A stretch of DNA of 64,000 nucleotides from CAWGJC01 sp965276665 (GTDB taxonomy: Bacteria; Pseudomonadota; Alphaproteobacteria; Acetobacterales; Acetobacteraceae), in NCBI GenBank assembly GCA_965276665.1, contig OZ255620.1, forward strand, positions 1,550,001 to 1,614,000, in the 5' to 3' direction. Below, in pieces: positions 9,553 to 17,110 of the stretch. The position numbers and the translations under genes were made by a program. Numbering within the stretch: the stretch's first letter is position 1; each line of letters begins with the position of its first letter. The notes beneath the pieces are model-generated. The model was not told the origin of the DNA. It saw nothing but the letters and a program-made list of their open reading frames with translations, and did not search any database.

Positions 9553-9604
9553 TGCTCGCGCGGCTCGACGTTTGATGCTCGCTCGGCTCGACGCCTGATG
9601 CTGG
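9536..9604 (+). repeat. Three tandem 23-bp copies over the queG stop / RHH start
   Basis: Copies occupy 9536-9558, 9559-9581 and 9582-9604, with only a few differences between them. Each contains the string TGATG, a stop overlapping a start. The first TGA ends queG and the third ATG (9598) starts the ribbon-helix-helix gene. Because 23 is not a multiple of 3, only the third ATG is in frame with that gene. Confidence 0.95.
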
Positions 9605-9816
9605 TCAAGCGCAGCTTCGCCCTCGCCGGGCATCGCACCAGCGTCGCGCTCGAGCCGGAATTTTGGGCGGCGCTGACCGCGCTCGCCGCCGCCGAGCGCC
9701 GCACTCTCGCCGCGCTGGTGACGGAGATCGATGCCGCCCGGCCGCTCACCCAGGGTCTGGCGTCAAGCCTGCGCCTGCTCGCGCTGAAAAAGGCCGCGTC
9801 GTTAACCATCCCGTAA
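9598..9816 (+). CDS. Small ribbon-helix-helix domain protein
   Basis: A 72-residue protein matching the short RHH family (PF13467 type): a beta strand (KRSFALAGHRTSVALE) and two helices (EFWAALTALAAAERRTLAALVTEI). Such proteins bind DNA as dimers. It may regulate a nearby gene, but no operator is identified. Its start lies in the third copy of the 23-bp repeat, so the original tight coupling to queG has been moved apart by 46 bases. Confidence 0.85.
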   Translation: MLVKRSFALAGHRTSVALEPEFWAALTALAAAERRTLAALVTEIDAARPLTQGLASSLRLLALKKAASLTIP

Positions 9817-9879
9817 GGTTGAGAGGCGAAACATGGGGGCGCGGTCAAAACTGGCTGCAGAATTCGAGGAAGAGCCCCG

Positions 9880-10083
9880 ATGCACCCGCTCCCGATCCAT
9901 AGCCTCGCCGCCCAATCCGTCGTCGAGACCGAAACCGTGGCGATCAGCCCGCTGCTGATCGCGGACCGCCTGATCACCCTCGCGCAACAGGCCGAGCGCG
10001 GTGGCCTGGTCAAGGCGGCCGACCGCCTCGTCCGTCTCGCGATGGAAGTATGGGATACGCCGGCCGGCTTCCAGACCGCCTGA
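9880..10083 (+). CDS. Small hypothetical protein
   Basis: A 67-residue ORF that I do not recognise. It is acidic/neutral and probably helical (ISPLLIADRLITLAQQAERGGLVKAADRLVRLAMEV, here described in part as a leucine-rich amphipathic stretch at residues 22-58). It has no signal peptide or cysteines. A purine-rich ribosome site (GAGGAAGAG) precedes the ATG at good spacing. It is the last plus-strand gene before two minus-strand genes, and only nine bases separate it from the facing small ORF. Confidence 0.65.
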   Translation: MHPLPIHSLAAQSVVETETVAISPLLIADRLITLAQQAERGGLVKAADRLVRLAMEVWDTPAGFQTA

Positions 10084-10092
10084 GCCCGCGCT

Positions 10093-10284
10093 CTACCGCG
10101 CGGCGAGATCGATCGTTCCGCCGGCCTCGACCGTGCGTTGGGTGGCCCCGCGCCGCGCTCCCGAGAGCGGCGATGGCATCGCGCATGCGGCTCTGGTCGA
10201 GCAGCGGGACACCACGGCGAGCGCGGCGATCGTTAGCACCGGCGGAAACGCGCACCCAATCAGGACCGATCGAGCGGCGCGCAT
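10093..10284 (-). CDS. Small putative exported protein downstream of 5-oxoprolinase
   Basis: A 63-residue ORF that I do not recognise. Its ATG lies two bases after the 5-oxoprolinase stop on the same strand. The N-terminus is basic (MRAARS) with a hydrophobic run to about residue 25 (VLIGCAFPP, VLTIAALAVV), like a signal peptide or membrane anchor. The rest is polar. It exactly fills the gap between two genes, which supports it. There is no homology evidence, and a chance ORF remains possible. Confidence 0.45.
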   Translation of the reverse strand: MRAARSVLIGCAFPPVLTIAALAVVSRCSTRAACAMPSPLSGARRGATQRTVEAGGTIDLAAR

Positions 10285-10286
10285 CG

Positions 10287-13200
10287 TCAGGGCGCGCCGT
10301 AACCGCCGCCGCCCGGCGTCTCGATCACGAACACGTCCCCGGGCGCGAGCTCCGCGCTGTCGGTGCCGGTCAGCGTCTCGCGGCGCCCGTCCGCACGCTC
10401 GACCCATTGCCGCCCGGCCGCGCCGTCGCTGCCGCCGGAAAGGCCGAACGGCGCCACCGCGCGGCGCGAGGCGACGATCACCGCCGTCATCTTCTCGAGG
10501 AAGCGGAGCCGGCGGATCGCGCCGTCGCCGCCGTGGAAGCGCCCCGCGCCGCCCGAGCCGCGCCGCACCGCGAATGTCTCGAGCCGCACCGGGTAGCGCA
10601 GCTCGAGAATCTCGGGGTCAGTCATCCTTGTGTTGGTCATATGCGTCTGGATCGCCGAGGTGCCGTCGAAATCGGGGCCGGCCCCGGTGCCGCCGCAAAT
10701 CGTCTCGTAATATTGGCGAGTCGCGTCGCCGAACAGGAAGTTGTTCATCGTCGCCTGGCTGCACGCGATCGCGCCGAGCGCGCCGAACAGCGCGTTGCAG
10801 GTGGCCTGCGAGACTTCGGTGTTGCCTGCGACCACAGCGGCGCCGGGGTTCGGCGAGAGGAAGGTGCCGGGCGGAATGACCAGACGGATCGGCTTCAGGC
10901 AGCCATCGTTGAGCGGGATCTCGTCGCCCACCAGGCAGCGGAACACGTAGAGCACCGCGGCCCGCGTCACCGCCGGCGGCGCGTTAAAATTATCGGCGCG
11001 CTGGCGCCCGGTGCCGGTGAAATCGACGGTCGCGCTCCGCGTCGCGCGGTCGATCGTCACCGCGACCTCGAGCGGAGATCCGTCATCCATGCGGTAGGAG
11101 AAGCGACCGCCGCCGATCCGGTCGATGACGCGCCGCACGCTCTCCTCGGCATTGTCCATCACATGGCGCATGTAGGCGGACACCACATCCCAGCCGAATT
11201 GCGCGACGATGCGCGAGAGCTCCTGCAAGCCCTTCTCGTTCGCCGCGGCCTGCGCCTTGATGTCGGCGACGTTCACGTCCGGGCTGCGCGCGGGGTAGCG
11301 GGCGGAGGCGAGCAGCGCGCGGAACTCCGCCTCGCGGAACTCGCCCTGCTCGACGAGCAGGAAGTCGTCGATCACCACGCCTTCCTCCTCGAGCGTGCGG
11401 GAGGCGGGCGGGGTGGAGCCCGGGGTGATGCCGCCGATATCGGCGTGGTGGCCGCGCGAGCCGACGAAGAAACGGATTTCCGTCCCGTCCGCGTCGAACA
11501 CCGGCGTGATCACCGTGACGTCGGGCAGATGCGTGCCGCCGTTGAACGGATTGTTGAGCGCGATCACGTCGCCCGGGCGCAGCGTGTCGCGCCGATGCGC
11601 GATCACCGTGCGCACGCTCTCGCCCATCGCGCCGAGATGCACCGGCACGTGCGGCGCGTTGGCCACCAGATTTCCCTCGGCATCGAAGATCGCGCAGGAG
11701 AAATCGAGCCGCTCCTTGATGTTCACGCTCATCGAGGTGTTCTGCAGCACCGCGCCGGTCTGCTCGGCGACGTTCATGAACAGGTTGTTGAACAATTCGA
11801 GCAGCACCGGATCCGCGCGCTCGGTGCCGGCGGCAACGCGCGCCGGACGCGGCTCGGTGCGGCGCAGGAGCAGATGGTCGCATGCGGTGAGCTCGGCGCT
11901 CCAGCCCGGCTCGATCACCGTCGTCGCATTGGCCTCGCGGATCAGCGCCGGGCCCGCGATGCGATCGCCGGCGCGCAACGCCGTGCGCTCGAAGACCGGC
12001 GTGTCATGCGCCGCGCCGCCGCTCCACATCGAGATCATGTCGATCGGCGCGGGCGCGCCTTCGCTCGGCGGCAGGGTCGCCTCATCGATCCGCTCGCCGG
12101 CGGCGATCGCCTCCACGCCCACGGTTTCCGCGACCAGCGCGCGGTCCAGCGTGGCGAACCCGAAGCGCGCGCGATGCGCCTCGGTGAACCGCGCGACCAT
12201 CTCGTCGAACACGCCGAGCGGCACGATCAGCGCCGCTTCGGTGCCGGCATAGCGCAGATGCAGCAGGCGCGCGGTGCGGATGTTCGCGGGTTCCGCGCCC
12301 TGTTCCGTAAGCGCCGAAGCGGCCTCGCCGGCCAGCCGGTCGGCAAGGGTTCCGAGCTCCGCAAGCGCTTCGGCGCGAAACGGCACCTCCACCGCTTGCT
12401 CGCGCAGCACGCTCTGATCGGCGAGCCCCATGCCATAGGCGGAGAGCACGCCGGCGAAGGGATGGATGAACACCGTCTCCATGCCGAGCTCGTCGGCGAC
12501 CAGGCAGGCATGCTGCCCGCCGGCGCCGCCGAAGCATTGCAGCGCGAAGCGCGTCGCATCGTGCCCCTTCTGCACGGAGACCTGCTTGATCGCGTTCGCC
12601 ATGTTGGCGACCGCAATGCGGAGGAAACCCTCCGCGACGTCGCGCGCATCGCGCCGCTCGCCGATCGCCGCCGCGATGGCCTCCGCGAGCTTGGCGAATT
12701 TCGTCCGCACGGTCTCCGCATCCAGCGTCTCGTCGCCGTATGGGCCGAAGATCGCCGGGAAATGCCGGGGCTGGATCTTGCCGACGCAGAGATTGGCGTC
12801 GGTGACGGTGAGCGGGCCGCCGCGACGATAGCAGGCCGGCCCGGGATCGGCGCCGGCGCTGTCCGGCCCGACGCGGAAGCGCGCGCCATCGAAATGCAGG
12901 ATCGAGCCGCCGCCGGCCGCCACCGTGTTGATCGCCATCATCGGCGCGCGCATCCGCACGCCCGCCACCTCGGTCTCGAAGGCGCGTTCGAACCCGCCGG
13001 CATAGAGCGCGACATCGGTCGAGGTGCCGCCCATGTCGAAGCCGATGATGCGGTCGATCCCCGCCATGCCCGCGGTGCGCGCCGCGCCGACGATGCCGCC
13101 CGCCGGGCCGGAGAGGATCGCGTCCTTGCCTTGGAACCGCGTGGCCTCGGCGAGCCCGCCATTCGACTGCATGAAATAGAGCCGCACCCCGCCGAGCTCC

Positions 13201-13880
13201 GCCGCGACACGATCGACATAGCGGCGGAGGATCGGCGACAGATACGCATCGACCACGGTGGTGTCGCCGCGCGGGACCAGGCGCAGCAGCGGCGAGACCG
13301 CGTGGCTTGCCGAGACCTGCGCGAACCCGGCCGCGCGGGCGAGCTCGGCGAGCCGGCACTCATGCGCCGGATGTTTCCACGCATGCATCAGCACGATCGC
13401 GCAGGCGCCGATGCCGTCCCGCCGCGCGCCGGCGAACGCCGCTTGCGCCGCTTCCTCGTCGAGCGGCTCGATCTCGGCGCCGTCGATGCCCACGCGGCCG
13501 CCGATCTCCACCACGCGCTCATAGAGCATCGAGGGCAGGCGAAGCGCGAGGTCGAACAGCCGGGGCCGCGCCTGGTTGCCGATGCGCAGGCAATCCGCGA
13601 AGCCGCTATTGACCACGAGCAGCGTGCGCTCGCCCTTGCGCTCGAGCAGCGCGTTGGTGGCGACGGTCGTGCCCATCTTCACCGCATCGATCTTCTCCGC
13701 CGGGATCGCCGCATCCGCATCCAGGCCGAGAACCGCGCGGATCCCGGCGAGCGCCGCGTCGCGGTAGCGTTCGGGGTTCTCGCTCAGCAGCTTGTGGGTG
13801 GAGAGGCGGCCGTCCGGGGCGCGGGCGACGATATCGGTGAAGGTGCCGCCGCGATCGACCCAAAACTGCCAGCCCGCCAT
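10287..13880 (-). CDS. 5-oxoprolinase (hydantoinase A and B domains fused)
   Basis: This large enzyme of 1197 residues should cleave 5-oxoproline to glutamate with ATP. The N-terminal hydantoinase-A half opens with VDRGGTFTDIVARAPDG (residues 6-22) and has the phosphate-binding FDMGGTSTDV block. The hydantoinase-B half begins near residue 690 and contains LNNPFNGGTHLPD and GGTGAGPDFDG. The fusion and length match ATP-dependent 5-oxoprolinase. N-methylhydantoinase or acetone-carboxylase-like activity is less likely because those are usually split. The start ATG 13880 is chosen because the family begins four residues before the DRGGTFTD motif. Confidence 0.93.
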   Translation of the reverse strand: MAGWQFWVDRGGTFTDIVARAPDGRLSTHKLLSENPERYRDAALAGIRAVLGLDADAAIPAEKIDAVKMGTTVATNALLERKGERTLLVVNSGFADCLRIGNQARPRLFDLALRLPSMLYERVVEIGGRVGIDGAEIEPLDEEAAQAAFAGARRDGIGACAIVLMHAWKHPAHECRLAELARAAGFAQVSASHAVSPLLRLVPRGDTTVVDAYLSPILRRYVDRVAAELGGVRLYFMQSNGGLAEATRFQGKDAILSGPAGGIVGAARTAGMAGIDRIIGFDMGGTSTDVALYAGGFERAFETEVAGVRMRAPMMAINTVAAGGGSILHFDGARFRVGPDSAGADPGPACYRRGGPLTVTDANLCVGKIQPRHFPAIFGPYGDETLDAETVRTKFAKLAEAIAAAIGERRDARDVAEGFLRIAVANMANAIKQVSVQKGHDATRFALQCFGGAGGQHACLVADELGMETVFIHPFAGVLSAYGMGLADQSVLREQAVEVPFRAEALAELGTLADRLAGEAASALTEQGAEPANIRTARLLHLRYAGTEAALIVPLGVFDEMVARFTEAHRARFGFATLDRALVAETVGVEAIAAGERIDEATLPPSEGAPAPIDMISMWSGGAAHDTPVFERTALRAGDRIAGPALIREANATTVIEPGWSAELTACDHLLLRRTEPRPARVAAGTERADPVLLELFNNLFMNVAEQTGAVLQNTSMSVNIKERLDFSCAIFDAEGNLVANAPHVPVHLGAMGESVRTVIAHRRDTLRPGDVIALNNPFNGGTHLPDVTVITPVFDADGTEIRFFVGSRGHHADIGGITPGSTPPASRTLEEEGVVIDDFLLVEQGEFREAEFRALLASARYPARSPDVNVADIKAQAAANEKGLQELSRIVAQFGWDVVSAYMRHVMDNAEESVRRVIDRIGGGRFSYRMDDGSPLEVAVTIDRATRSATVDFTGTGRQRADNFNAPPAVTRAAVLYVFRCLVGDEIPLNDGCLKPIRLVIPPGTFLSPNPGAAVVAGNTEVSQATCNALFGALGAIACSQATMNNFLFGDATRQYYETICGGTGAGPDFDGTSAIQTHMTNTRMTDPEILELRYPVRLETFAVRRGSGGAGRFHGGDGAIRRLRFLEKMTAVIVASRRAVAPFGLSGGSDGAAGRQWVERADGRRETLTGTDSAELAPGDVFVIETPGGGGYGAP

Positions 13881-13986
13881 CGTCGTTCTACATCCCGGCA
13901 AAGGGGCCGGAGAATGCGGGCGGTGGCCCGGCACGGCAAGCGCGAACGTTTTGCTCGCGTCAACCTTCGCATGATACAGGCGGCAT

Positions 13987-14823
13987 ATGGGGTACTGGGG
14001 CAAGATGATCGGCGGAGTGGCGGGCTTCGCGATGGGCGGCCCGATGGGCGCCGTCGTCGGCGCGGCCCTCGGCCATGCGGCCGATCAGGGCGCGATCCCG
14101 CAGATCCGCGGCATGTCGCAAGGCCTGTTCGGGCAGATAGGGTCCCAGCTCGGCGCCCAGTTCGGTGCGATGCGGGCGGGGCTCGGTCCGGCGCGCATCG
14201 CTGCGATGCTCGGGCGGCGGGACCAGCTTTTCGCGATCAGCGTCGTGGTCCTCTCGGCCAAGCTCGCGAAATGCGACGGTCCGGTCACCCGTGCGGAGAT
14301 CGACGGTTTCCGGCGAATGTTCCGCATTCCGCCGCAATCGGTGCGCGATATCGGCCGGCTGTTCGATCAGGCGCGGGAGAGCACGGAAGGGTTCGCCGGC
14401 TACGCGGACGAGCTCGGCCTGGCCTTCGCCGATAATCGCGGACTGCTCGAGGACGTGCTGACCGCGCTGTTCGGCGTCGCGCGGGCGGATGGGCCGGTGA
14501 ACCGGCGGGAGCTCGAGTTCCTGCAGCGCGTGCATCAGGGTTTCGCGCTCGACGACCGGAGCTGGAAGCGGGTCGCGAGCGGCGGCAACCGCTTCGCGCA
14601 GCACCAGCAGGAGGGCGAGGCGGATCCCTATGCGGTGCTCGGCGTCGCGCGGCATGCGAGCGCCGCCGAGCTGCGCGCCGCCTGGAAGGCGCTGATGCGG
14701 GCCAATCATCCGGACACGCTGGCCGCGCGCGGCGTGCCGCCGGAGTTCATCGCCCGGGCGAGCGATAAGGTGGCCGGGATCAACGCTGCCTGGGACCGCA
14801 TAAAGCGCGAGCGCGGGATTTGA
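13987..14823 (+). CDS. djlA: DjlA-type J-domain co-chaperone with TerB domain
   Basis: A 278-residue protein: a glycine-rich N-terminal hydrophobic stretch (residues 6-30, a likely membrane anchor), a TerB-like helical domain (about 80-190) and a C-terminal J domain. The J domain (YAVLGVARHASAAELRAAW) has HPD at residues 241-243 for stimulating DnaK. This is the DjlA layout: inner-membrane anchor, cytosolic TerB, J domain last. It stands between the divergent 5-oxoprolinase gene and rnpB. DjlA proteins are linked to envelope stress in enterobacteria. The role here is not shown. Confidence 0.9.
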   Translation: MGYWGKMIGGVAGFAMGGPMGAVVGAALGHAADQGAIPQIRGMSQGLFGQIGSQLGAQFGAMRAGLGPARIAAMLGRRDQLFAISVVVLSAKLAKCDGPVTRAEIDGFRRMFRIPPQSVRDIGRLFDQARESTEGFAGYADELGLAFADNRGLLEDVLTALFGVARADGPVNRRELEFLQRVHQGFALDDRSWKRVASGGNRFAQHQQEGEADPYAVLGVARHASAAELRAAWKALMRANHPDTLAARGVPPEFIARASDKVAGINAAWDRIKRERGI

Positions 14824-14892
14824 CCCCGACGCCGGAATTTCGCCCCCAGCCCGCCCGCTTGACCTCCGCCGCGCCGGCGTTCATAGGCGGCG

Positions 14893-15306
14893 CGCCAGAC
14901 GGCCGGACGACCGCTGGCGGGGTTCACGCCCCGCTGGAGGAAAGTCCGGGCTCCACGGAAAGACGGTGCCGGCCAACAGCCGGCGGGGGCGACCCCAGGG
15001 AAAGTGCCACAGAAAACAAACCGCCGGCCGCACGCGGACAACCGCTCGGCTGCCGGCAAGGGTGAAACGGGGCGGCAAAAGCGCACCGCGCCCCCGGCAA
15101 CGGGGGCGGCAGGGCAAACCCCACCGGGAGCAAGACCGAATAGGGGCGGCCGGCGGCGCCGGGCCAACGGCCCGGCGTGTCGCAGGGATTTTTCGACCCG
15201 TCGCCCGGGTTGGTCGCGTGAGGCGTGCCGCGAGGCACGTCCCAGAGGAATGGTCGTCCCGCCCTTTCGGGGGCGGACAGAACCCGGCTTACAGGCCGTC
15301 TGGCAT
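14893..15306 (+). ncRNA. rnpB: RNase P RNA (bacterial type A)
   Basis: The catalytic RNA that trims tRNA 5' leaders. Universally conserved blocks are present: GAGGAAAGTCCGGGCTCCA near the 5' end, AGGGTGAAAC in the middle, and AGAGGAATGGTCGTC plus ACAGAACCCGGCTTACAG near the 3' end. Helix P1 is formed by 14895-14905 pairing with 15294-15304 with no mismatch. The roughly 410-nt length is normal for type A. The 3' end is set by P1 pairing; exact ends are estimates. No U-rich terminator follows. Confidence 0.97.
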
Positions 15307-15320
15307 TTCCCGGCCTAAAG

Positions 15321-15367
15321 GCATTTTCACCTTCGGGGGGCCGGCGCCGACTTAACTGAATGCTCTA
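15321..15367 (+). repeat. Short copy of a palindromic dispersed repeat
   Basis: A 47-bp element between rnpB and mraZ with GCATT...AATGC ends and a GGCGCC core. Read on the other strand it matches the left 25 or so bases and the right 13 bases of the 111-bp element at 62676-62786, with the middle missing. It therefore looks like an internally deleted version. It may also serve as the end of the rnpB transcript. Confidence 0.75.
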
Positions 15368-15524
15368 AAAGCGTCCACAAGCGATCCACAGCTTTGCCCA
15401 CAGCCGGTGGGAGCAAGAGCTTGCGCCAACCGGTACGACATCCAGGAGATCGGCCTGTAACTCTTTGAGTGCGTAGGAAATTAACGGCGAATTTCGCGTC
15501 CTATGAGCCGATTGTCTTTGACGT
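15368..15524. other. Leader between rnpB and the MraZ operator; DnaA-box-like cluster
   Basis: No gene is seen here. Three DnaA-box-like sites lie at 15374-15379, 15385-15390 and 15397-15402 (TCCACA, TCCACA, CCCACA), 11 and 12 bases apart. The second reads ATCCACA, close to TTATCCACA. The others are weaker, so binding is only a suggestion. The promoter of the dcw cluster should lie in this stretch or overlap the operator, but I cannot place -35 and -10 elements with confidence. Confidence 0.35.
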
Positions 15525-15558
15525 CCCATGTCCTCCCATGTAAACCCATGGTTGCCCA
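15525..15558 (-). promoter_or_regulatory. MraZ operator: four CCCA/TGGG boxes at 10-bp spacing
   Basis: CCCA occurs at 15525, 15535, 15545 and 15555, exactly one box per 10 bases, 60 bases before the mraZ start. On the minus strand these are TGGG boxes with six-base spacers. MraZ is known to bind direct repeats of this kind upstream of its own gene and repress the dcw cluster. The match in sequence, spacing and position makes autoregulation very likely. Confidence 0.87.
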
Positions 15559-15617
15559 AGGTGAACCGGGGGGGCCGGGGTCGCTCGGGCAGGGGATGGA
15601 AAGGGGGCCGGGGCTGG

Positions 15618-16160
15618 ATGAGCCAATTCCTTGGCACCCATCAGAGCCGGCTCGATGCCAAGGGGCGCGTTTCCGTCCCGGCCGCATTCCGCGCGGCATT
15701 GCGCGCCTCCGGCGGCGAAGCCGCAGGCGGCGGGGTCTCCATGATCCTCCGTCCTTCCCATCAGCACGACTGCATCGAAGCCTGGCCACTGGCCGCATTT
15801 GACGCGTTGTCGGCGCCGCTGCAGACCCTGCCGATGTTCAGTGACGAGCACGAGGATTTCGCCGGCACGCTCTACAACGACGCCCAGCTCGTCGAATCCG
15901 ACAAGGAGGGACGGATCATGGTGCCGGGCGGGCTGCTCGCCCATGCCCGGATCAGCAGCGAGCTCACCTTCATGGGATTCGGACGCATCTTCCAGATCTG
16001 GGAGCCGGAGGCCAGCCAGCGCCGCGCGGCCGAGGCGAGGGAGCGGACGAAGGCCCGGCGCCTCTCCCTGGGCGGCGCGAGCGCCGCCGTGACCGCGTCG
16101 CCGAAGGGGGCGCCGAATGCGGCGCCCGGGGCCGCGCCCAATCCGGGGGCCTCGGCATGA
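15618..16160 (+). CDS. mraZ: Transcriptional regulator MraZ
   Basis: The first gene of the dcw cluster and its DNA-binding autorepressor. The protein has 180 residues with two SpoVT/AbrB-like repeats: the first starts LGTHQSRLDAKGRVSVPAAFR, and the second contains LVESDKEGRIMVPGGLL. The DxKGR motif occurs once in each repeat (DAKGR, DKEGR), as expected for the ring-forming family. An Ala/Pro-rich tail of about 25 residues is extra. The ATG at 15618 fits the family start. An upstream in-frame ATG at 15528 is rejected because it lies inside the operator. The stop overlaps rsmH (ATGA). Confidence 0.95.
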   Translation: MSQFLGTHQSRLDAKGRVSVPAAFRAALRASGGEAAGGGVSMILRPSHQHDCIEAWPLAAFDALSAPLQTLPMFSDEHEDFAGTLYNDAQLVESDKEGRIMVPGGLLAHARISSELTFMGFGRIFQIWEPEASQRRAAEARERTKARRLSLGGASAAVTASPKGAPNAAPGAAPNPGASA

Positions 16161-17110
16161 GCGGCCATATCCCGGTGATGCTCGACGAGGTGCTCGCCAC
16201 CCTCTCGCCGCGCGATGGCGGCATCTATCTCGACGGCACGTTCGGCGGCGGCGGCTATGCGGCGGCGCTGCTCACGCGCGCCGACTGCACGCTCTGGGCG
16301 ATCGACCGCGACCCCGAGGCGATCGCGCGTGGCGCGGCGCTCGCCGCGCGTCATCCCGGCCAGCTGCATCTGGTCGAGGGAAATTTCGCCGACATGCTCT
16401 CGCTTCTGGCGAATCGCGGCGTAACGGCGCTGGATGGCGCGGTGCTCGATCTCGGCGTCTCGTCCTTCCAGCTCGACGATCCGGCGCGGGGTTTCAGCTT
16501 CCGCGCCGATGGCGCGCTCGACATGCGGATGGCGCGCTCGGGCACGACCGCGGCCGAGCTGGTGAACTCACTCCCCGAGACCGAACTCGCCGACACGCTC
16601 TATCATTTCGGCGAAGAGCGGCTCTCCCGCCGCATCGCCCGCGCGATCGTGGCGGCCCGCGCCGAGGCGCCGATCGAGACCACCGCGCGCCTCGCCGGGA
16701 TCATCCGGGGCGTGGTGCCGCCGGATCGCTCGGGCATCGATCCGGCGACCCGCAGCTTTCAGGCGCTGCGCATCCGCGTGAACGACGAGCTCGGCGCGAT
16801 CGAGCAGGCGCTCGACCAGGCGGCGAGGCTGCTGGCACCGGGCGGAAGGCTGGTCGTCGTCGCCTTCCACTCGCTTGAGGACCGGCTGGTGAAGCGCTTC
16901 ATGGTGGAGGCCACCGGCCGCGCGGCCGCCCCCTCGCGCCACGATCCGAGCATGCTGGCCCGCGCCACGCGTCGAGAAGCCCGTTTCCGCCTGCTCACGC
17001 CCAAGGCGCTCCGGCCGGGTCCGGCCGAGACCGCCGCCAATCCGCGCGCCCGCAGCGCGCGCCTGCGCGCCATCGAGGCGCCCCACACGTCAACAAGGAC
17101 GATGGCATGA
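16157..17110 (+). CDS. rsmH: 16S rRNA (cytosine-1402-N4)-methyltransferase RsmH
   Basis: RsmH methylates N4 of C1402 in the ribosomal P site. The protein has 317 residues. Family blocks are HIPVMLDEVL, the SAM-binding DGTFGGGGY, DLGVSSFQLDD, RGFSFRADGALDMRM and the C-terminal VVVAFHSLEDRLVKRF. The start overlaps the mraZ stop and its own stop overlaps ftsL, so it is translated as part of the coupled dcw chain. Confidence 0.97.
   Translation: MSGHIPVMLDEVLATLSPRDGGIYLDGTFGGGGYAAALLTRADCTLWAIDRDPEAIARGAALAARHPGQLHLVEGNFADMLSLLANRGVTALDGAVLDLGVSSFQLDDPARGFSFRADGALDMRMARSGTTAAELVNSLPETELADTLYHFGEERLSRRIARAIVAARAEAPIETTARLAGIIRGVVPPDRSGIDPATRSFQALRIRVNDELGAIEQALDQAARLLAPGGRLVVVAFHSLEDRLVKRFMVEATGRAAAPSRHDPSMLARATRREARFRLLTPKALRPGPAETAANPRARSARLRAIEAPHTSTRTMA

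Noticed and set aside
10050..14435. A very long plus-strand open frame (over 1400 codons) opposite the 5-oxoprolinase gene
   Set aside because: It is Arg/Ala/His-rich with no recognisable domain and is the complement of a fully conserved enzyme; long antisense frames are expected at this GC content.
15528..15617. N-terminal extension of MraZ from ATG 15528
   Set aside because: The extension lies inside the MraZ operator, is low complexity, and the family starts at the downstream ATG.
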